Shown: one piece after another, positions 22,962 through 34,313 of the stretch
Layout: each line of letters opens with the position of its first letter
Position numbering within the stretch: position 1 is the first letter of the stretch
NCBI GenBank assembly: GCA_022496185.1
Contig: WTXG01000006.1
Span: forward strand, 1-64,000
Reading direction: 5' to 3'
Source of the DNA: Multifurca ochricompacta
Lineage: Eukaryota; Basidiomycota; Agaricomycetes; Russulales; Russulaceae
Length of the DNA: 64,000 bases
The notes under the pieces: model-generated
Told to the model about the DNA's origin: nothing
The model's input: the letters and a program-made list of their open reading frames with translations, nothing else
Databases searched by the model: none
Made by a program: the position numbers and the translations under genes

Positions 22962-24616
22962 ACATTGACCCAGGCGTACCTGTGGCTCAACTTGAAAGGC
23001 CCCAAGCTTCGAGCAGTCATTGAGACGAATCTGCTCAAGTTCCATCCCACAGGTAAACACGACTGCAGGTTTGCACCACGTCGCTGGCACGACGCCTCCG
23101 GCCGAATTGTCTGCTTCCATAGGATCATACGCTCACTTTGGTTCTCTGCCCCCGCGGATTGCGCCGGTCGCTGATGAACTCTGTGCTGCTGGTGCGCTTC
23201 TGCTTGGAAAGGCCAACATGTCAGAATGGTCAAACTTCCGCGGAAAAGTTCCTTCTGGTTTCTCAGGACGTGACGGGCAAGCGACGTGCCCTCTTCCTGT
23301 TCAACGCTGATCCTTCGGGCTCTAGTTCAGGCAGTGCCATTGCAAGTGCGATCGGGCTTGCTGCCGGAGCTTTCGGAACGGAAATAGATGGATCTATTGT
23401 GTGCCCTGCCAGCAGGAATAACATCGTAGGCGTTAAGCCGATGGTGGACTTGACTTCGCGCGCAGGGGGTGAGTTTTCGGATGAGGATATGGGCTTCATG
23501 GGTCGTTCACCAATCTTTCGGCTATTCTGATTACCAAGAGTCAAGACACCGATGCCGCGCCTGTTTTAAGTGCCATTGCAGGTCGTGACGCGCTCGACGA
23601 TGCGACTATGGGGCAGCCGGCCGCGGTTCCAAGATTCGTTGAGTCGCTCAAAGTTGACTCGCTGCGGGGTGCTCGCCTTGGCATACTGCGAAAGTGTCTC
23701 TCCACAGGTCCAAATATTCGTTCCAATTTTTGACAAAGCCATTATAGTCATCGAAAATCTTGGTGCCGATATTGTTGATCCTGCTGACTTTCCCTATGCC
23801 CTCCGTGACACCGAAGAACTTTTAGTCCTGGAGACTGAAATTAGAGTTGGTGATGAGATGCCAGCAACCGTGAGCACTGAATTGAGCCATTAAGCTACAG
23901 GAGGGACTAGAACAGTATTTCTCGGGCTTGTTGAAAAATCCGGATGGGATTCAAAGTCTCGACGATCTCATCGAATTTAACCATGCCTAGAGCTCATTGA
24001 GTCGCCCTATGCTTCCCAGTCCAAATCAGTGTCACATTCGCCATTAGGGTGGCGCAATACTAATGAAGTGCCCCAGATTGCTAGCAGCGCGGTCTAGGAC
24101 TTTCTATGACAAGTATTACCAAACCCTAGCGCGAAATTACACTCTTGCTCGAACCGACGGAGTTGGCGCGGTGCTGAAAGAATTTAATTTGGATGCCATG
24201 ACATTACCCACTGACAGTGAGTCTGCTTAGCGAGACCCCCGATCTACTTTGAGCTGACTTTTCCTGGATGCTTATAAGGTTACCTTGGCACCCCAGCGGC
24301 TATAGTGGGGGGCATCCATTAATATCAGGTTCGTATTTACCCAATTCATATTCACCGCTGGTTACTGGATCTAAAATCCTTATTCATGCCAGGTCCGCTT
24401 GGTTTTCAACCTGACGAAATTCCTCCAGCTGAGGCAAAACCCACCATTGACAATGATCCTGGGATACCGTCTGGATTCATGTTTCTGGGCCCTGCATTCT
24501 CAGAAGCCAAGAAGTATGTTTATGCATTCGAGCAGGCTACATGTACGCGTCTGTCACGGCAAGTGCCAGATGCTGCTGTTCCAAAAGCACAAATACAAGA
24601 TGGGCTGGGTTTCTAA
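22962..24616 (+). pseudogene. Amidase-signature enzyme, broken
   Basis: Matches fungal amidases across most of their length: LKGPKLRAVIETN, NTTAG then (after an intron 23057-23112) SYAHFGSLPPR, LLLGKANMSEWSNFRGKVPS, DPSGSSSGSAIASAIGLAAG, FGTEIDGSIVCPASRNNIVG and LQEGLEQYFSGLLKNPDG. Near the end are TDGVGAVLKEFNLDAMTLPT and PLGFQPDEIPPAEAKP. The Ser-cis-Ser and nucleophile motif (GSSSGS, DGSI) remain. The roughly 40 residues that normally link IETN to NTTAG, including the catalytic lysine (LLKDN), are missing. Frame slips occur near 23295, 23475 and 23700, and there is an in-frame stop after 23880. Loss of the lysine segment plus several breaks indicates an inactive relic. Confidence 0.75.
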
Positions 24617-24769
24617 TTATAGCGTATCAGAAGTGAGCATGATTTTTGTCATATTGTCAATACAAGAACGACGGGGTCCTTGTTCCTTGTCTAAACAATC
24701 ATGCACACATAGCCCAAGGGACTGTAAATAACTAAAACAATGCACGCTGGGAAAGCTGGCATAGTCGTA

Positions 24770-25024
24770 TCATGGGTGGGCGTGTCGGCGACGACGGTGT
24801 CGCCGCGTGACGGATACAGGTACGTCATCAATATCCCGGTCACTGCTTGAGCGGTGTGAAAAGACAGATGACAGAAATAATGATGTGGTGCGGTTCTTCA
24901 GGGAAACCCGCGGAAGCGGGACGGGGTGGATGACGTTAACTTGTTGAGAGTGATCTCTCAAGGCGGCTGCCTGGACAACGGTCGTACAGAGGAATGCTAA
25001 GAAGGCGAGCAGGAACGTGTCCAT
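24770..25024 (-). CDS. Putative small secreted protein
   Basis: An 84-codon frame starting MDTFLLAFLAFLCTTVVQA, a good signal peptide with a hydrophobic core and a likely cleavage after VQA. The mature part has no cysteines, one Asn-Arg-Thr glycosylation sequon and a very basic, arginine/histidine-rich end. A longer frame from 25087 would put 21 residues before the signal peptide, so the internal ATG at 25024 is preferred. It lies between the broken amidase and NOSIP. No homologue is recognised. Without expression data it could be a chance frame. Confidence 0.35.
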   Translation of the reverse strand: MDTFLLAFLAFLCTTVVQAAALRDHSQQVNVIHPVPLPRVSLKNRTTSLFLSSVFSHRSSSDRDIDDVPVSVTRRHRRRRHAHP

Positions 25025-25461
25025 GTTGGGGCGATTCGTTACAAGATACTGCCAGTGGAAGGATTGCTCGTGTCGATGAAAGGGCAAGCTGATGAGAGGA
25101 GAAATTAAGCTTACATCACTCTAGTGACTTTGAGTCGTGGCTCTGTTCTGCTGGGGGAACCAAGGTGCACGGTGGCACTTGTCAGACAGAGTCGGAGCAG
25201 AGACAGAGAAAGGTGAAAAAGAGTAAAACGTGAAGGTCGTTCGTGATGAAATTATGAAATGATCGTGCTCTTAAATGACCGAGGCGAAGTACAGCAGCAA
25301 ATTTTATTTTTGGGGTACATTTGCAGTTGCAGTAAAATGAATTCAGTGCGGTAGTGCGGGGAAGAGAAGAAACTAAACTAGTTGGAATTGGAGGGCGTTG
25401 GAAGGCGTTGCCTGGCCGGGCCGATATTCCGTCAACTCTCAACGACTGCCACCACATTATA
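25025..25461. other. Intergenic between secreted-protein ORF and NOSIP
   Basis: A 437-bp AT-richer gap that should hold the NOSIP promoter. Nothing else was recognised. Confidence 0.35.
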
Positions 25462-26797
25462 ATGACGAAACACAGCAAGAATAATACAGCTTCTTCAATA
25501 TTTTCATATGCAGAAAGAAAGAAGCTCGATTATGGAACAAAAGGGGTGCGTCCATTCTACAAGCCCTGTTATCACCTCGTTTCGATACGATAATAGCACG
25601 ATTTTATAGCAACGTCTCGGTAATGAGTCTATGCGAAGATTTGATGCGTGCGCCTTATGTTTGCAGAGAGCACGAGACCCCGTAGCTTGCCAGGAGGGGC
25701 ATCTATTTTGCAAGGAGTGTGCATATACGGATCTTCGTGAGTTCACGAACTAACGTATCGCCATTTTCATGGTGTCAAGCTCGTTCAGTGACACAGAAGA
25801 AAGACATTAAGCGGCAGAAAGAACGGTTGGAAGCGCTGAAGAAAGAGGCTGAACAAGAAAAGCAAGGGCCAAAGAAGCTGCTAGAGAGCGTGTGCTAGCA
25901 GAATTTGAGAGAGGGCAGCTCGGCCTTGCTACGATCGCCTCGGTCACAACCTCTGGTGCTGAGGTACCAGGTGACGGTCGTCATCTCATCGTTTTTGGTC
26001 CCCTGACCATATCCCCCTTTTGTCAGGGCGTGGGACCAAGCGTAAATTCTCGTTTGATTCTACAGCAGCGGAGAAGGTCGCGCAAGAAGCTGAAGAGGCT
26101 GCGTTACGTCAGATTGAGCGAGAGCAGGCTGCTGCCTTGCGCAGCAAACTACCAGACTTCTGGTTGCCTTCATTAACACCGACATACACCTCAAGTGGCC
26201 CACCTTCTTCACTAGCGGATGTTAAGGTGCAAACAACCTGTCGTGGTGGAAACCCACCGCATCCTATCGTGTAAGTTTGCAACTCCAAACTTGGGACTCT
26301 CCTTTCTCCTGATTGTGATTCTTTGTGCAGGTTGAAGAACCTTATTCCGGTCAACTTCACCTGGCAGTCTCAGTCCTCTCTGTCCCAGTCGGCAGATACA
26401 ACACCGGCAGGTGGCGGTGTCTTCAAACAAAAGGACGAGGAGAAAAATGCTGTGTGCCCCTCATGTAAGAAGGCCCTCTCGAACAGTGTACGGATATATG
26501 GTATTTCACCTTGGCCGCAGACTTGGTGATTTCTTACTACTGACACCATGCATTAGTCATGAAAACATGTTCACATGTGACATGCAAAACATGTACTGAG
26601 GCTCTTGTGAGGCCAGCAAATCAATGCGTCGTGTGCGACAAGAAACTGGCAAAAGGGGATGTCCTCGAACTCCAGCGAGAAGGTCAGTCTCTTCTACTGA
26701 TTCGATGCTACTGTCCTCTCATATATCCCAAGGCACGGGCTATGCTAGTGGGGGCATGGCTGAGACTAAGAGAACAGGCGTCGCCTTTCAGGGATAG
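25462..26797 (+). CDS. NOSIP-type RING/U-box E3 ubiquitin ligase
   Basis: Homologue of nitric oxide synthase-interacting protein, a nuclear E3 ligase linked to splicing factors. The start at 25462 gives MTKHSKNNTASSIFSYAERK and LDYGTKG, the family N-terminus. The first U-box half contains RFDACALCLQRARDPVACQE and GHLFCKECAY. A helix follows (QKKDIKRQKERLEALKKEAE). The middle has GTKRKFSFDSTAAEKVAQEA. The C-terminal RING-like part contains CPSCKKALSN, KTCSHVTCKTCTEALVRPAN and QCVVCDKKLAKGDVLELQRE. It ends GYASGGMAETKRTGVAFQG, the nearly invariant NOSIP tail, stop at 26795. About five short introns. Confident family call; substrates unknown. Confidence 0.9.
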
Positions 26798-27400
26798 ACG
26801 AAAGAGGATACACAATGACATTGTCACGCGTGAGGCTGGCATGTAGGATTAGCGTATCTCTCCTCGACTAGCAGGTTCACGTTTTGAGGCAGTGGTTTGT
26901 AATAGATGGCCCGTGATAAATGTCATGACCCAAAAAAATAAGGACCGACATTCGACGAAACTGCCCCGATACCCACCAGTCTCCATCACACATTGGCTAG
27001 GCCACGCAAAGATCATGACTTATAATACTGGGATTAGATATATATGTAATTATCATTGATTCAAACCCGCGGAACGCGGATCAGTAGTACCAAGAAAATA
27101 CTAGTGTTTGATGGTCTGCAGCTCATTTAAAGAGTATCAAAAAGCCGATGAGATGGTCCCACTCCAACTCCAAAACGTATTTCCTCGACCTCGAGTTCGG
27201 GGTTAAGTCCCACGGAGGCCTGTCATATCATATGAACGGAGAACGGATCACTGTGTTCGATCGCCCTGAGAGTGTAAATGAATTTATTATTTTGATAAGA
27301 TCAAAAGTCCAAGTCCAAGTCAAGAGACTCGCTTGGGGCCTTCACTTTCACTTTCCTTCGTCTTGTTCTTTCACCACGACAACCTCTGACCTCAACACGT
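26798..27400. promoter_or_regulatory. Intergenic, promoter of the P-loop-like gene
   Basis: About 600 bp, AT-rich in the middle. No gene or tRNA was recognised. Near the 3' end lies a pyrimidine-rich leader (cttcactttcactttccttcgtcttgttctttc). Confidence 0.35.
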
Positions 27401-28824
27401 ATGGATCTTTCCTCAAGCTCAGGTAGTGTTAGCGGCCGTACAATTCGTGATATTCATTTATCTACTATCGACACGTCCATTGGCGTGTCTCAACCTTCAT
27501 CTCCACGCTCCAGTGCCCTACCTAGCCCGCCTGATAGCCCCGACTCAATCTCCTCTTTCCCTTCCCTCTCCTCCTCCTTTTTCTTCTCCTCGGCTGCTGC
27601 GAGTCCACCGCACACCCACGGTCACGTAGAGCAGGATCGCGAGCTCACTCAGGGGCTCATTATTCCATCCCTCACTCTACCTGCCGCTCTTCGTCAGCCG
27701 ACGCCTTATGGCAAGACTATTGGCGACCTTCGTATACTCGCCTTTGGAAGCGCCGATTCAGGCGCCTCTTCCATTGCGAACATTCTTCTCGAGGCGAACG
27801 AAGACATTGTGGATGTGGGTCCTTCCGAACTCATTCGTCACGGGCTTGTGACCCGGGCTTCCACGGACTGGGTAGAACACAGAGATGCACACGGGTTAGA
27901 AAAGTTTGAACCAACCCACAACGTGGAAGTTCTTGATGTGTCGAAACTCGTTTCAGCTGGTGAAGTACGTCCTTCAAAATTAGTCTGATATTTATTCCGC
28001 CTGATTGATTTCCGTTCCGACAGACTGATGAGGCTATCGCCCGTATTTTGTCTATCATTCATGAACCCTTTCAAGATGTGCTGGATATCATTGACCCTGC
28101 ATGCCCGCCATCTGCGTTACTTTCTAACCTCCTTTCTTCACAATCATCCCCCCTTTATACTGCACTGGTCATCATTTTCCCATGTACGCGCGTTGCACCT
28201 AATTTACAAACGAAATTTAACGGTATCTTTTTTTCAGCCCTTTCGCCCAGAGATCGTACAATCATTGACGGGCTCGGCGCGCACATACCTATTATTCTAC
28301 TTTCCTCGATAGGATCTTCTCGTTCGCGATTACCAGTGTCCGCCTTCCGCCCTTCATCCACCCACGCACTACGTTCGGGATTCTTCCACTCCCCCGAAAC
28401 CTTAAACCTGCTTCGTAGCGAGGCTGCCGACCGTTTCCTCCGTTGGCGGGAGATTGAACGTGCGGTGCACACTGTGCACGAATCACGAACGGATGCACAG
28501 TCCAAGCGTGGTGCGGCCTGGGACAAAGCTGTATGGGAGACCGAGTGGGATGCAACCCTGTCACGCGACGTCGCGCGGCGCCTGCGTGAGGGCACCGTCA
28601 CGTGTAGTACCAGCTACGTTCATGCAAAAAACGCGCCGTGCACGTCGGTGGTTCTAGATCCATTTCACATCCCTTCTCTTGTAATGTTTTCGCTCTCATT
28701 GTTCACGCCGTGGAAAGACAGTATCACCCAGATGGGCTTGTCTGGCAGGCGTCTTGGAATTGTGTTGGTTGGTACGCTCTGTGCAGGGGTAGGGATTGGA
28801 CTAGCGTTACGTGTCCGATGTTGA
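27401..28824 (+). CDS. Conserved fungal P-loop-like protein with C-terminal membrane anchor
   Basis: Two exons joined by a 58-nt intron (27965-28022, gtacgt...gacag), phase 0. The N-terminus is Ser/Pro-rich and probably disordered. Then IGDLRILAFGSADSGASSIA looks like a GTPase/septin-like strand-P-loop-helix, but the Walker A lysine is Ala (GSADSGASS in place of GxxxxGKS). A mixed alpha/beta region follows. An Arg-rich helical stretch (SEAADRFLRWREIERAVHTV) precedes a single hydrophobic segment, LGIVLVGTLCAGVGIGLAL, just before the end, suggesting a tail anchor. I do not recognise a named family with certainty. Most likely a nucleotide-independent or degenerate P-loop protein on an organelle membrane; that is inference. 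Confidence 0.7.
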
Positions 28825-28906
28825 TAGGTTATCTTGGGTCCATCCATACGAAAATTGTGTAGTAGTAGTAGTCAGTAGTCAGTTAGTAATTGTTAAGTGT
28901 TCACAT

Positions 28907-28912
28907 CACGTG
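28907..28912. promoter_or_regulatory. E-box CACGTG upstream of PIF1
   Basis: CACGTG in the sequence atcacgtgca, about 90 bp upstream of the PIF1 start, in the 177-bp gap after the P-loop-like gene. Motif only. Confidence 0.3.
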
Positions 28913-29001
28913 CACTCAGTTCAGCGATGCGGTCACATGATCAAACGGGCGTCGCTGCCACTGCCAAAATGAGCGGACGAGACGAATGAAGGACTCTTTC
29001 A

Positions 29002-31026
29002 ATGATCAATTCAACTACAAAGCAGAGCTCCAAGCGCAAGTCACAGGACTCCCATATAGACTCTCGTAATGCGAAGCAGCCCAGGTTGACAATCGATTCT
29101 TTCTTCTCTCCAAAGGTCTCAATACGGCTCGGTTCAGGACTTGATGGCGTGGCAGGGGACGTGGAGAGAAGGTTCTCGATGTAGTGCTAAGCAATGAGCA
29201 AATAAAAGTGATGAGGATGGTTGTTGAGGAGGGAAAGAACGTTTTCTTTACCGGTCCAGCAGGTGCTTTCTAGCGCGTTTTTCTTTCTGCTCATAAAGTA
29301 TTGTGTTAACGGTAACGCCTCGGTAGGCACTGGAAAATCTCTGCTATTAAAGGCTATCATCACGGCACTCAAAAGGAAACACGCGAAGAAACCCGAAATC
29401 GTCTCTGTAACTGCTAGCACCGGGATGGCAGCTTCTAATATCGGAGGTGCGGTTCGGGAATTGCGATCGCAAGCCTTCCCTCTTTGTTGATCAACTGTGG
29501 CAGGAATGACATTGCATTCGTGGGGCGCGATTGCGCCTACAGTCGATAGCATTGACAAGCTCATCAGCTGCATCAGGACCGCACGCTCGGCTTTATCACG
29601 CTGGAAGACGACCCAGATTCTCATTATCGATGAGGGTACGTTATTACATTGACAAAGCACAGGAGCTCCTACTCAGAACTGGGGCGTAGTGTCGATGGTA
29701 GACGGGCATTTATTCGAGAAAATCGCTGCCATTGCTACTCGACTCAGGAAGAAGACTGACAGTCCTTTCGGGGGCATCCAGGTAGGTCCGACCTTCATCA
29801 CGGTGTCTATTCATGACAATGGCCTATGTAGCTTGTCGTCACAGGCGACTTCTTCCAGTTACCCCCCGTCACCAAAGGAGGTGAACAGCCCTTCTTCGCA
29901 TTCGAGTGCGATGCATGGAAAACATGCATTGACCACACTGTCACACTCACACAAGTTTTCCGACAGAAGAATGACAGTGCGTGTTTGTGTTCCAATTAGA
30001 CCAGCCAGAAGACTGAGTACGCCCAGAGTTCGTTCAACTGTTGAACGAATTGCGTCAAGGTTCTATCACACCGCTAGCGATAGAATCCTTTCGCACACTC
30101 TCCCGCCCCATCTTATCCAATGAATCAGACCTTCCGCCAACAGAACTATTTCCCATGCGCCACGAGGTCGAGCGTGCTAACTCGACCCGCCTTGCCGCTT
30201 TGCAAACGCCGCCTGTTGCCTATGATGCGCGTGACTCGGGCTCCGCAGCGCCTGACAAGCGCAAAGCTGTGCTTACGGGCATGATGGTGCCGGAGCGCCT
30301 TGTCCTCAAAGAAGGTGCACAGGTGATGCTCGTCAAGAACGCTGATGACCAGCGAGGTTTAGTCAATGGTGCCGTCGGGCGTGTGCTCGGTTTCTTTCCA
30401 GCACCACGTGGAAAGTCGGAGGGTGTAGTAAGAAACGTGAAAGTCTCAGAAGACGGTAAGAGTGTGGTGTTTACGACTGAAGGGAAAGAAAACGTAAAAC
30501 CGACGTCCGCTACGTCCGCGAGGGCCAGTAAAAAGGAAGGCGAGAAGCCTAACGCGCACGTGGAGTTGTTCCCGCTCGTGGAGTTCCCGACGCCGATGGG
30601 CAAGGAAACGGCGCTTGTGACTCGCGATGAGTTTCGCGTCGAGGACAACGAAGGCAACGTCTTGGCTCGGAGAGTTCAGGTGGCCATCCTTTTCGTGGTG
30701 ATTTCTGACGTTTAAATGTATGCGCCTTCAGGTTCCCCTAATCCTTGCGTGGGCCATCTCCATCCATAAGAGCCAGGGCCAGACGATTCAGCGCGTCAAG
30801 GTTGATCTCGGACGCGTGTTTGAAAAGGGCCAGAGCTATGTCGCGCTGTCTCGCGCTGCGACGATGGAGGGTTTGCAAGTTCTCCGATTCGATCCCAAGA
30901 AGGTGCTTTACCTACTGGCGTTTCCGCCTTTACCGTCGTTGACGCCAATTGTGCGCGTACTAATAGGTCTCTGCGCATCCTAAAGTCATAGAATGGAGCA
31001 AGTCAATGGAGAATCTCATGAGGTGA
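29002..31026 (+). CDS. PIF1: PIF1 family 5'-3' DNA helicase
   Basis: Unwinds DNA, including G-quadruplexes, in mitochondria and the nucleus. The N-terminus has a PIP-like sequence [13 protein letters not shown]. Helicase motifs: [20 protein letters not shown] (Walker A, split by an intron 29263-29328), [27 protein letters not shown] (Walker B), [32 protein letters not shown], and [20 protein letters not shown] with [10 protein letters not shown]. It ends [18 protein letters not shown], stop at 31024. About six introns. One base appears missing near 29165 between the N-terminal frame and [14 protein letters not shown]. The core is intact and all helicase motifs are present, so an active enzyme is likely. 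Confidence 0.92.
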
Positions 31027-32107
31027 TGCTAATGGTGCTTGTCACGACCCACATGAACATACGGTATACAGTAGGTATTCGATCCCTGCATTATGCGAGC
31101 TTAAATGTACTGATGATACAAACAGTACGCGAGACCGCATAATTAGATAACTTATGGGCACTCTACTCAATCCTCAGCAACTGGCGGCACTCTGTACCCA
31201 TTTCGATCCGTAGATACCTGTTTTTTTTTTTTGCACAGCTTTTATCACTCAGACTGTCACTTAAGCACCCCACATCCACTTTTGTACGACCCTTGTTCGC
31301 TGCCGATGAACTCCTGTGCCTATCCCCAAAGGACGCGCCTTATTCTTATCGAGCCATTGGAGTGGGTCATGGACATCACTCGTCTCTGCTAGTTCTGAAA
31401 AACCGGAAATCTGACTGTCTCTCCCCACTGGTGTTGGGCTTTCTGCTGAAGAGTAGTAGTGATACTTGGCACTATTTTTTAACTACAGTGAGGCCTTAAG
31501 TGGGCAACCAAGCACCTCGAAGTCAAGATCTACACAAGTGAGGCCAACACGAAGAGGTGGATGCCAAATGGCGTGTGAAGCCGCGCGCTCCGTCATAAAT
31601 GCTGCTGCGGGGTCTGTCCTGTGCTTCAGGTATTGGCCGACTTCATTACTGTTCATTATTGCCAGAACCTTTACGGGCAGGGAAGCCTCTGGGCGGGTAT
31701 GCGACGAAGGGAAGTTGGAGTCACCATCACCCCCCAGAAGTATGTCACCAAGTTGATATATCCAATACACAGCCCGGAACCAATTTTGGGTCCTTGTTTA
31801 CCATCGTTCTAATACCGCGGCGGTCGGACGACAAAATCATCTATAAACAGTGGTCAAATGGGCGCTCAAGTTATGAAATAAGTTTATGAACCCAATCACG
31901 GACGATGCAGCCCTCAAGACGACTACACACCGTACCAATCGCAGTACATGAAGAAAATATAAACAAGACACAAATACCCTGCCTTCTATTTCTCTGAGGG
32001 CAGGCGAGGTTAGAATGCTTTCAGCCATCTTATTGGCCCGGTTACGCTCTCGGTGTACTGAATAACCTCAGTCTCGCTTTAAACATCCGTCCTATCGTCA
32101 GTGGCAT
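31027..32107. other. Intergenic, no gene recognised
   Basis: About 1.08 kb between convergent PIF1 and UVE1. Frames on the plus strand (31293-31500, 31599-31810) look mildly protein-like but I cannot tie them to a family. They may be a decayed gene. A T-run of 14 lies near 31221. Confidence 0.3.
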
Positions 32108-34281
32108 CTAATCTGCCACTTTCCCTTTGGCCTTTACTCTGGCTGGTCTACGCTTGCATCCACCTCTTTGGGGCTTCAGTCCTTGGTCTCCGGCAGTTGG
32201 TGGAGCCTCTGCGCCAGCTGCCGTCTTAGGGTCAATGACAACTAGCCTTTCCAACGGATCTTCGTCGTCCTTGCCTAATCCAAGTGAGCCAATGAGGCGA
32301 AGGGAGGCAGGTCACAAACCGCTGTTCTTTGCCTTCCGTGCTCTTCGTGCGCTGGCTCTCCCTTTATGGGTACTTTGTACTTGATCTGTCTGCTCTGGAC
32401 GCAGATTCTCCCGGATCACATGGCCGAGGCCGTATATACGATATAGCTGGAAGACAGCCTGTTCCTTGTCCTTGGCCTCTATCATCAAGTCAACCCACTC
32501 CCGCTCACCTGGAGTGCGCCACCACCAGCCCGCGCCCTCCGCCTCCAGCTCTGCTGGGAGGGTGTTGCAACGGCGAGCATGCGCGCGCTTTTCCATCACG
32601 GTCACTGCACTTTGTCGTGGGGATGAGAGATGCTGTTTCGGCTTAATACCCTTCCTGTGCCAAATCGCATTAATACGCGGGATGAGTGTGATACAAGGTT
32701 CGGACGACGGCTGACGTAGTTTATGTCAATCGTCACGAAAAAGGAGCCGAGGTGGAACTTACATAAATCCAATCGTGATGATAGTCGAACTAGGAAAGGA
32801 TTCATTACTTTTAGGCACATCAAGTCGTCTCAGACTCACAACAAGGGGTAGATCCAGTTCCTCGCAAATGGGGAGAAGGTCGTCAACGTTGTAGCACATC
32901 TCATAGGCAAAGTAATCTGAATAATTGGCGACTTTCGCTTTCTTGAAGATACTGACCTCGTCGTTCTCAACAACTAGGCGCGCTTTGATTTCATCAGACA
33001 GCAAGGCTCTGTAGTTTGCCTTGAAGCGGGTCAGCGTCGTTGCTTTATCCCCATATACCCCCTGTCGTTCAGGTCAGTTTTCTCGTGCTAATGGACGACG
33101 CAGCACAAACCCCAGCGTGTATGATGATGACGCCATCCTTTCCGATACCCATATGACTCAAGATTGAACAAGATCTAGGAAAGATTCATGACTGAAACAC
33201 AGAGCACTAGCCACCTGGGCACATACAATTCAACTCTCGAATTGAAGCATCTACGACGTTCTGCTTAGGAGAACCAATTTGAGTAAACTAAAACGAATAG
33301 TGACGTGAGGCAAGCGCCAACAGAAAGTGAGAGAATAGCTAACCTGGCCGGGATGTAAGGTCATTCGATGACCATATGAGTTTGCAAGATCCCCAGCTGC
33401 CTGGGTTGTGTCACTGTCAGCCCTGAACAATGACGACCAAAGTTGTCCGCACTTTCAGCTCAGTAGCTGCGTAGTTCAAATCGTACCCGTACTTGTCATG
33501 CGATGCAAAGGAAAGAGTTCCGAAGAGATACGCATGAAGCGGATCCTTAACGGAAACGATGAGCACTCATTCCTGACATCGGCGCAAGGAGAAGACCATC
33601 GCCTACCCGTTATCTTCGTTCCACTGACACGACAGTCGACCAGTTCAGCATTGCAGGGTGCCCAACATAACCTTGCAAACCCACCTGAATAAGTTTCGCA
33701 AGGTCCTTTACATTCTGAATTCCAAGTCCCTTCGCAAAATTGAGGCCATGTTTAAGAATTGTATCTATACGGCAAGTCCTGCTCGATATATGTCATTTGA
33801 GGGAGCAGCCCATAGTAAGGCATTTACAAACCGACTGCAGAAAATAGGGTCTGGCTTTAAAGCTCGGAGAATTGTATTAAGGCAAGCCTGAGATCATTCA
33901 AAGATTCCGCCATTGGCAAGGAAGTACCCAAGTACCCACGTAGCCTAGACGCCCTGGAAAATGCCATATTATTTGAAGTGAGAATAGTTATAGTTTCCAC
34001 GAAGGCCCACCTCGATATGCTGTAGTCTTTGACTCGACCGGGGGAATGTCGTACACGATAGGTTCAACAACTTTTGTCTTGCGTCTACGCTTCTTTGGTG
34101 GAGACTGAGGCTGTTCAAGTTGGCTGAGGTCAGTCAACGAACTGTCGTCAGGTTGTTCAAATTCCATAGGTTGTGGTGGTGGGGTGGTAAAACGTAAAGT
34201 TCTCGTTTTTGAATTTAATTCCTGACTATCAGACTCGACAGTATCGGCAACAGCGAAAAAATGAAAAAAAAAAGGATACAA
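32108..34281 (-). CDS. UVE1: UV-damage endonuclease Uve1/UVDE
   Basis: Nicks DNA 5' of UV photoproducts and other lesions, starting excision repair without nucleotide-excision factors. N-terminal basic region PPKKRRRKTKVVEPIVYDIP is a likely nuclear signal. Core motifs: CLNTILRALKPDPIFCSR, RIDTILKHGLNFAKGLGIQN, FASHDKYGYDL, GDLANSYGHRMTLHPGQ, LLSDEIKARLVVENDE and MCYNVDDLLPICEELDLPLV. The C-terminus has DLMIEAKDKEQAVFQLYRIY and then LGKDDEDPLERLVVIDPKTA, stop at 32108. His, Glu and Asp metal ligands are present. The coding line needs several one-base corrections (near 32335, 33520, 33790 and 33950), so it is either error-rich sequence or a recent pseudogene. The start at 34281, 33 bp after the SPT5 stop, is uncertain; Met at 34167 is the alternative. 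Confidence 0.8.
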
Positions 34282-34313
34282 AGAGTAAGTACAGGAAAGC
34301 CAGTGTTATCATG

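Noticed and set aside
26960..27090. tRNA-like sequence (gattcaaacccgcgg)
   Set aside because: No cloverleaf could be drawn; acceptor and anticodon stems do not form.
28155..28601. 148-codon minus frame
   Set aside because: Shadow of the second exon of the P-loop-like gene.
31293..31812. Possible decayed gene between PIF1 and UVE1
   Set aside because: Some protein-like stretches but nothing I could assign; not supported as a gene.
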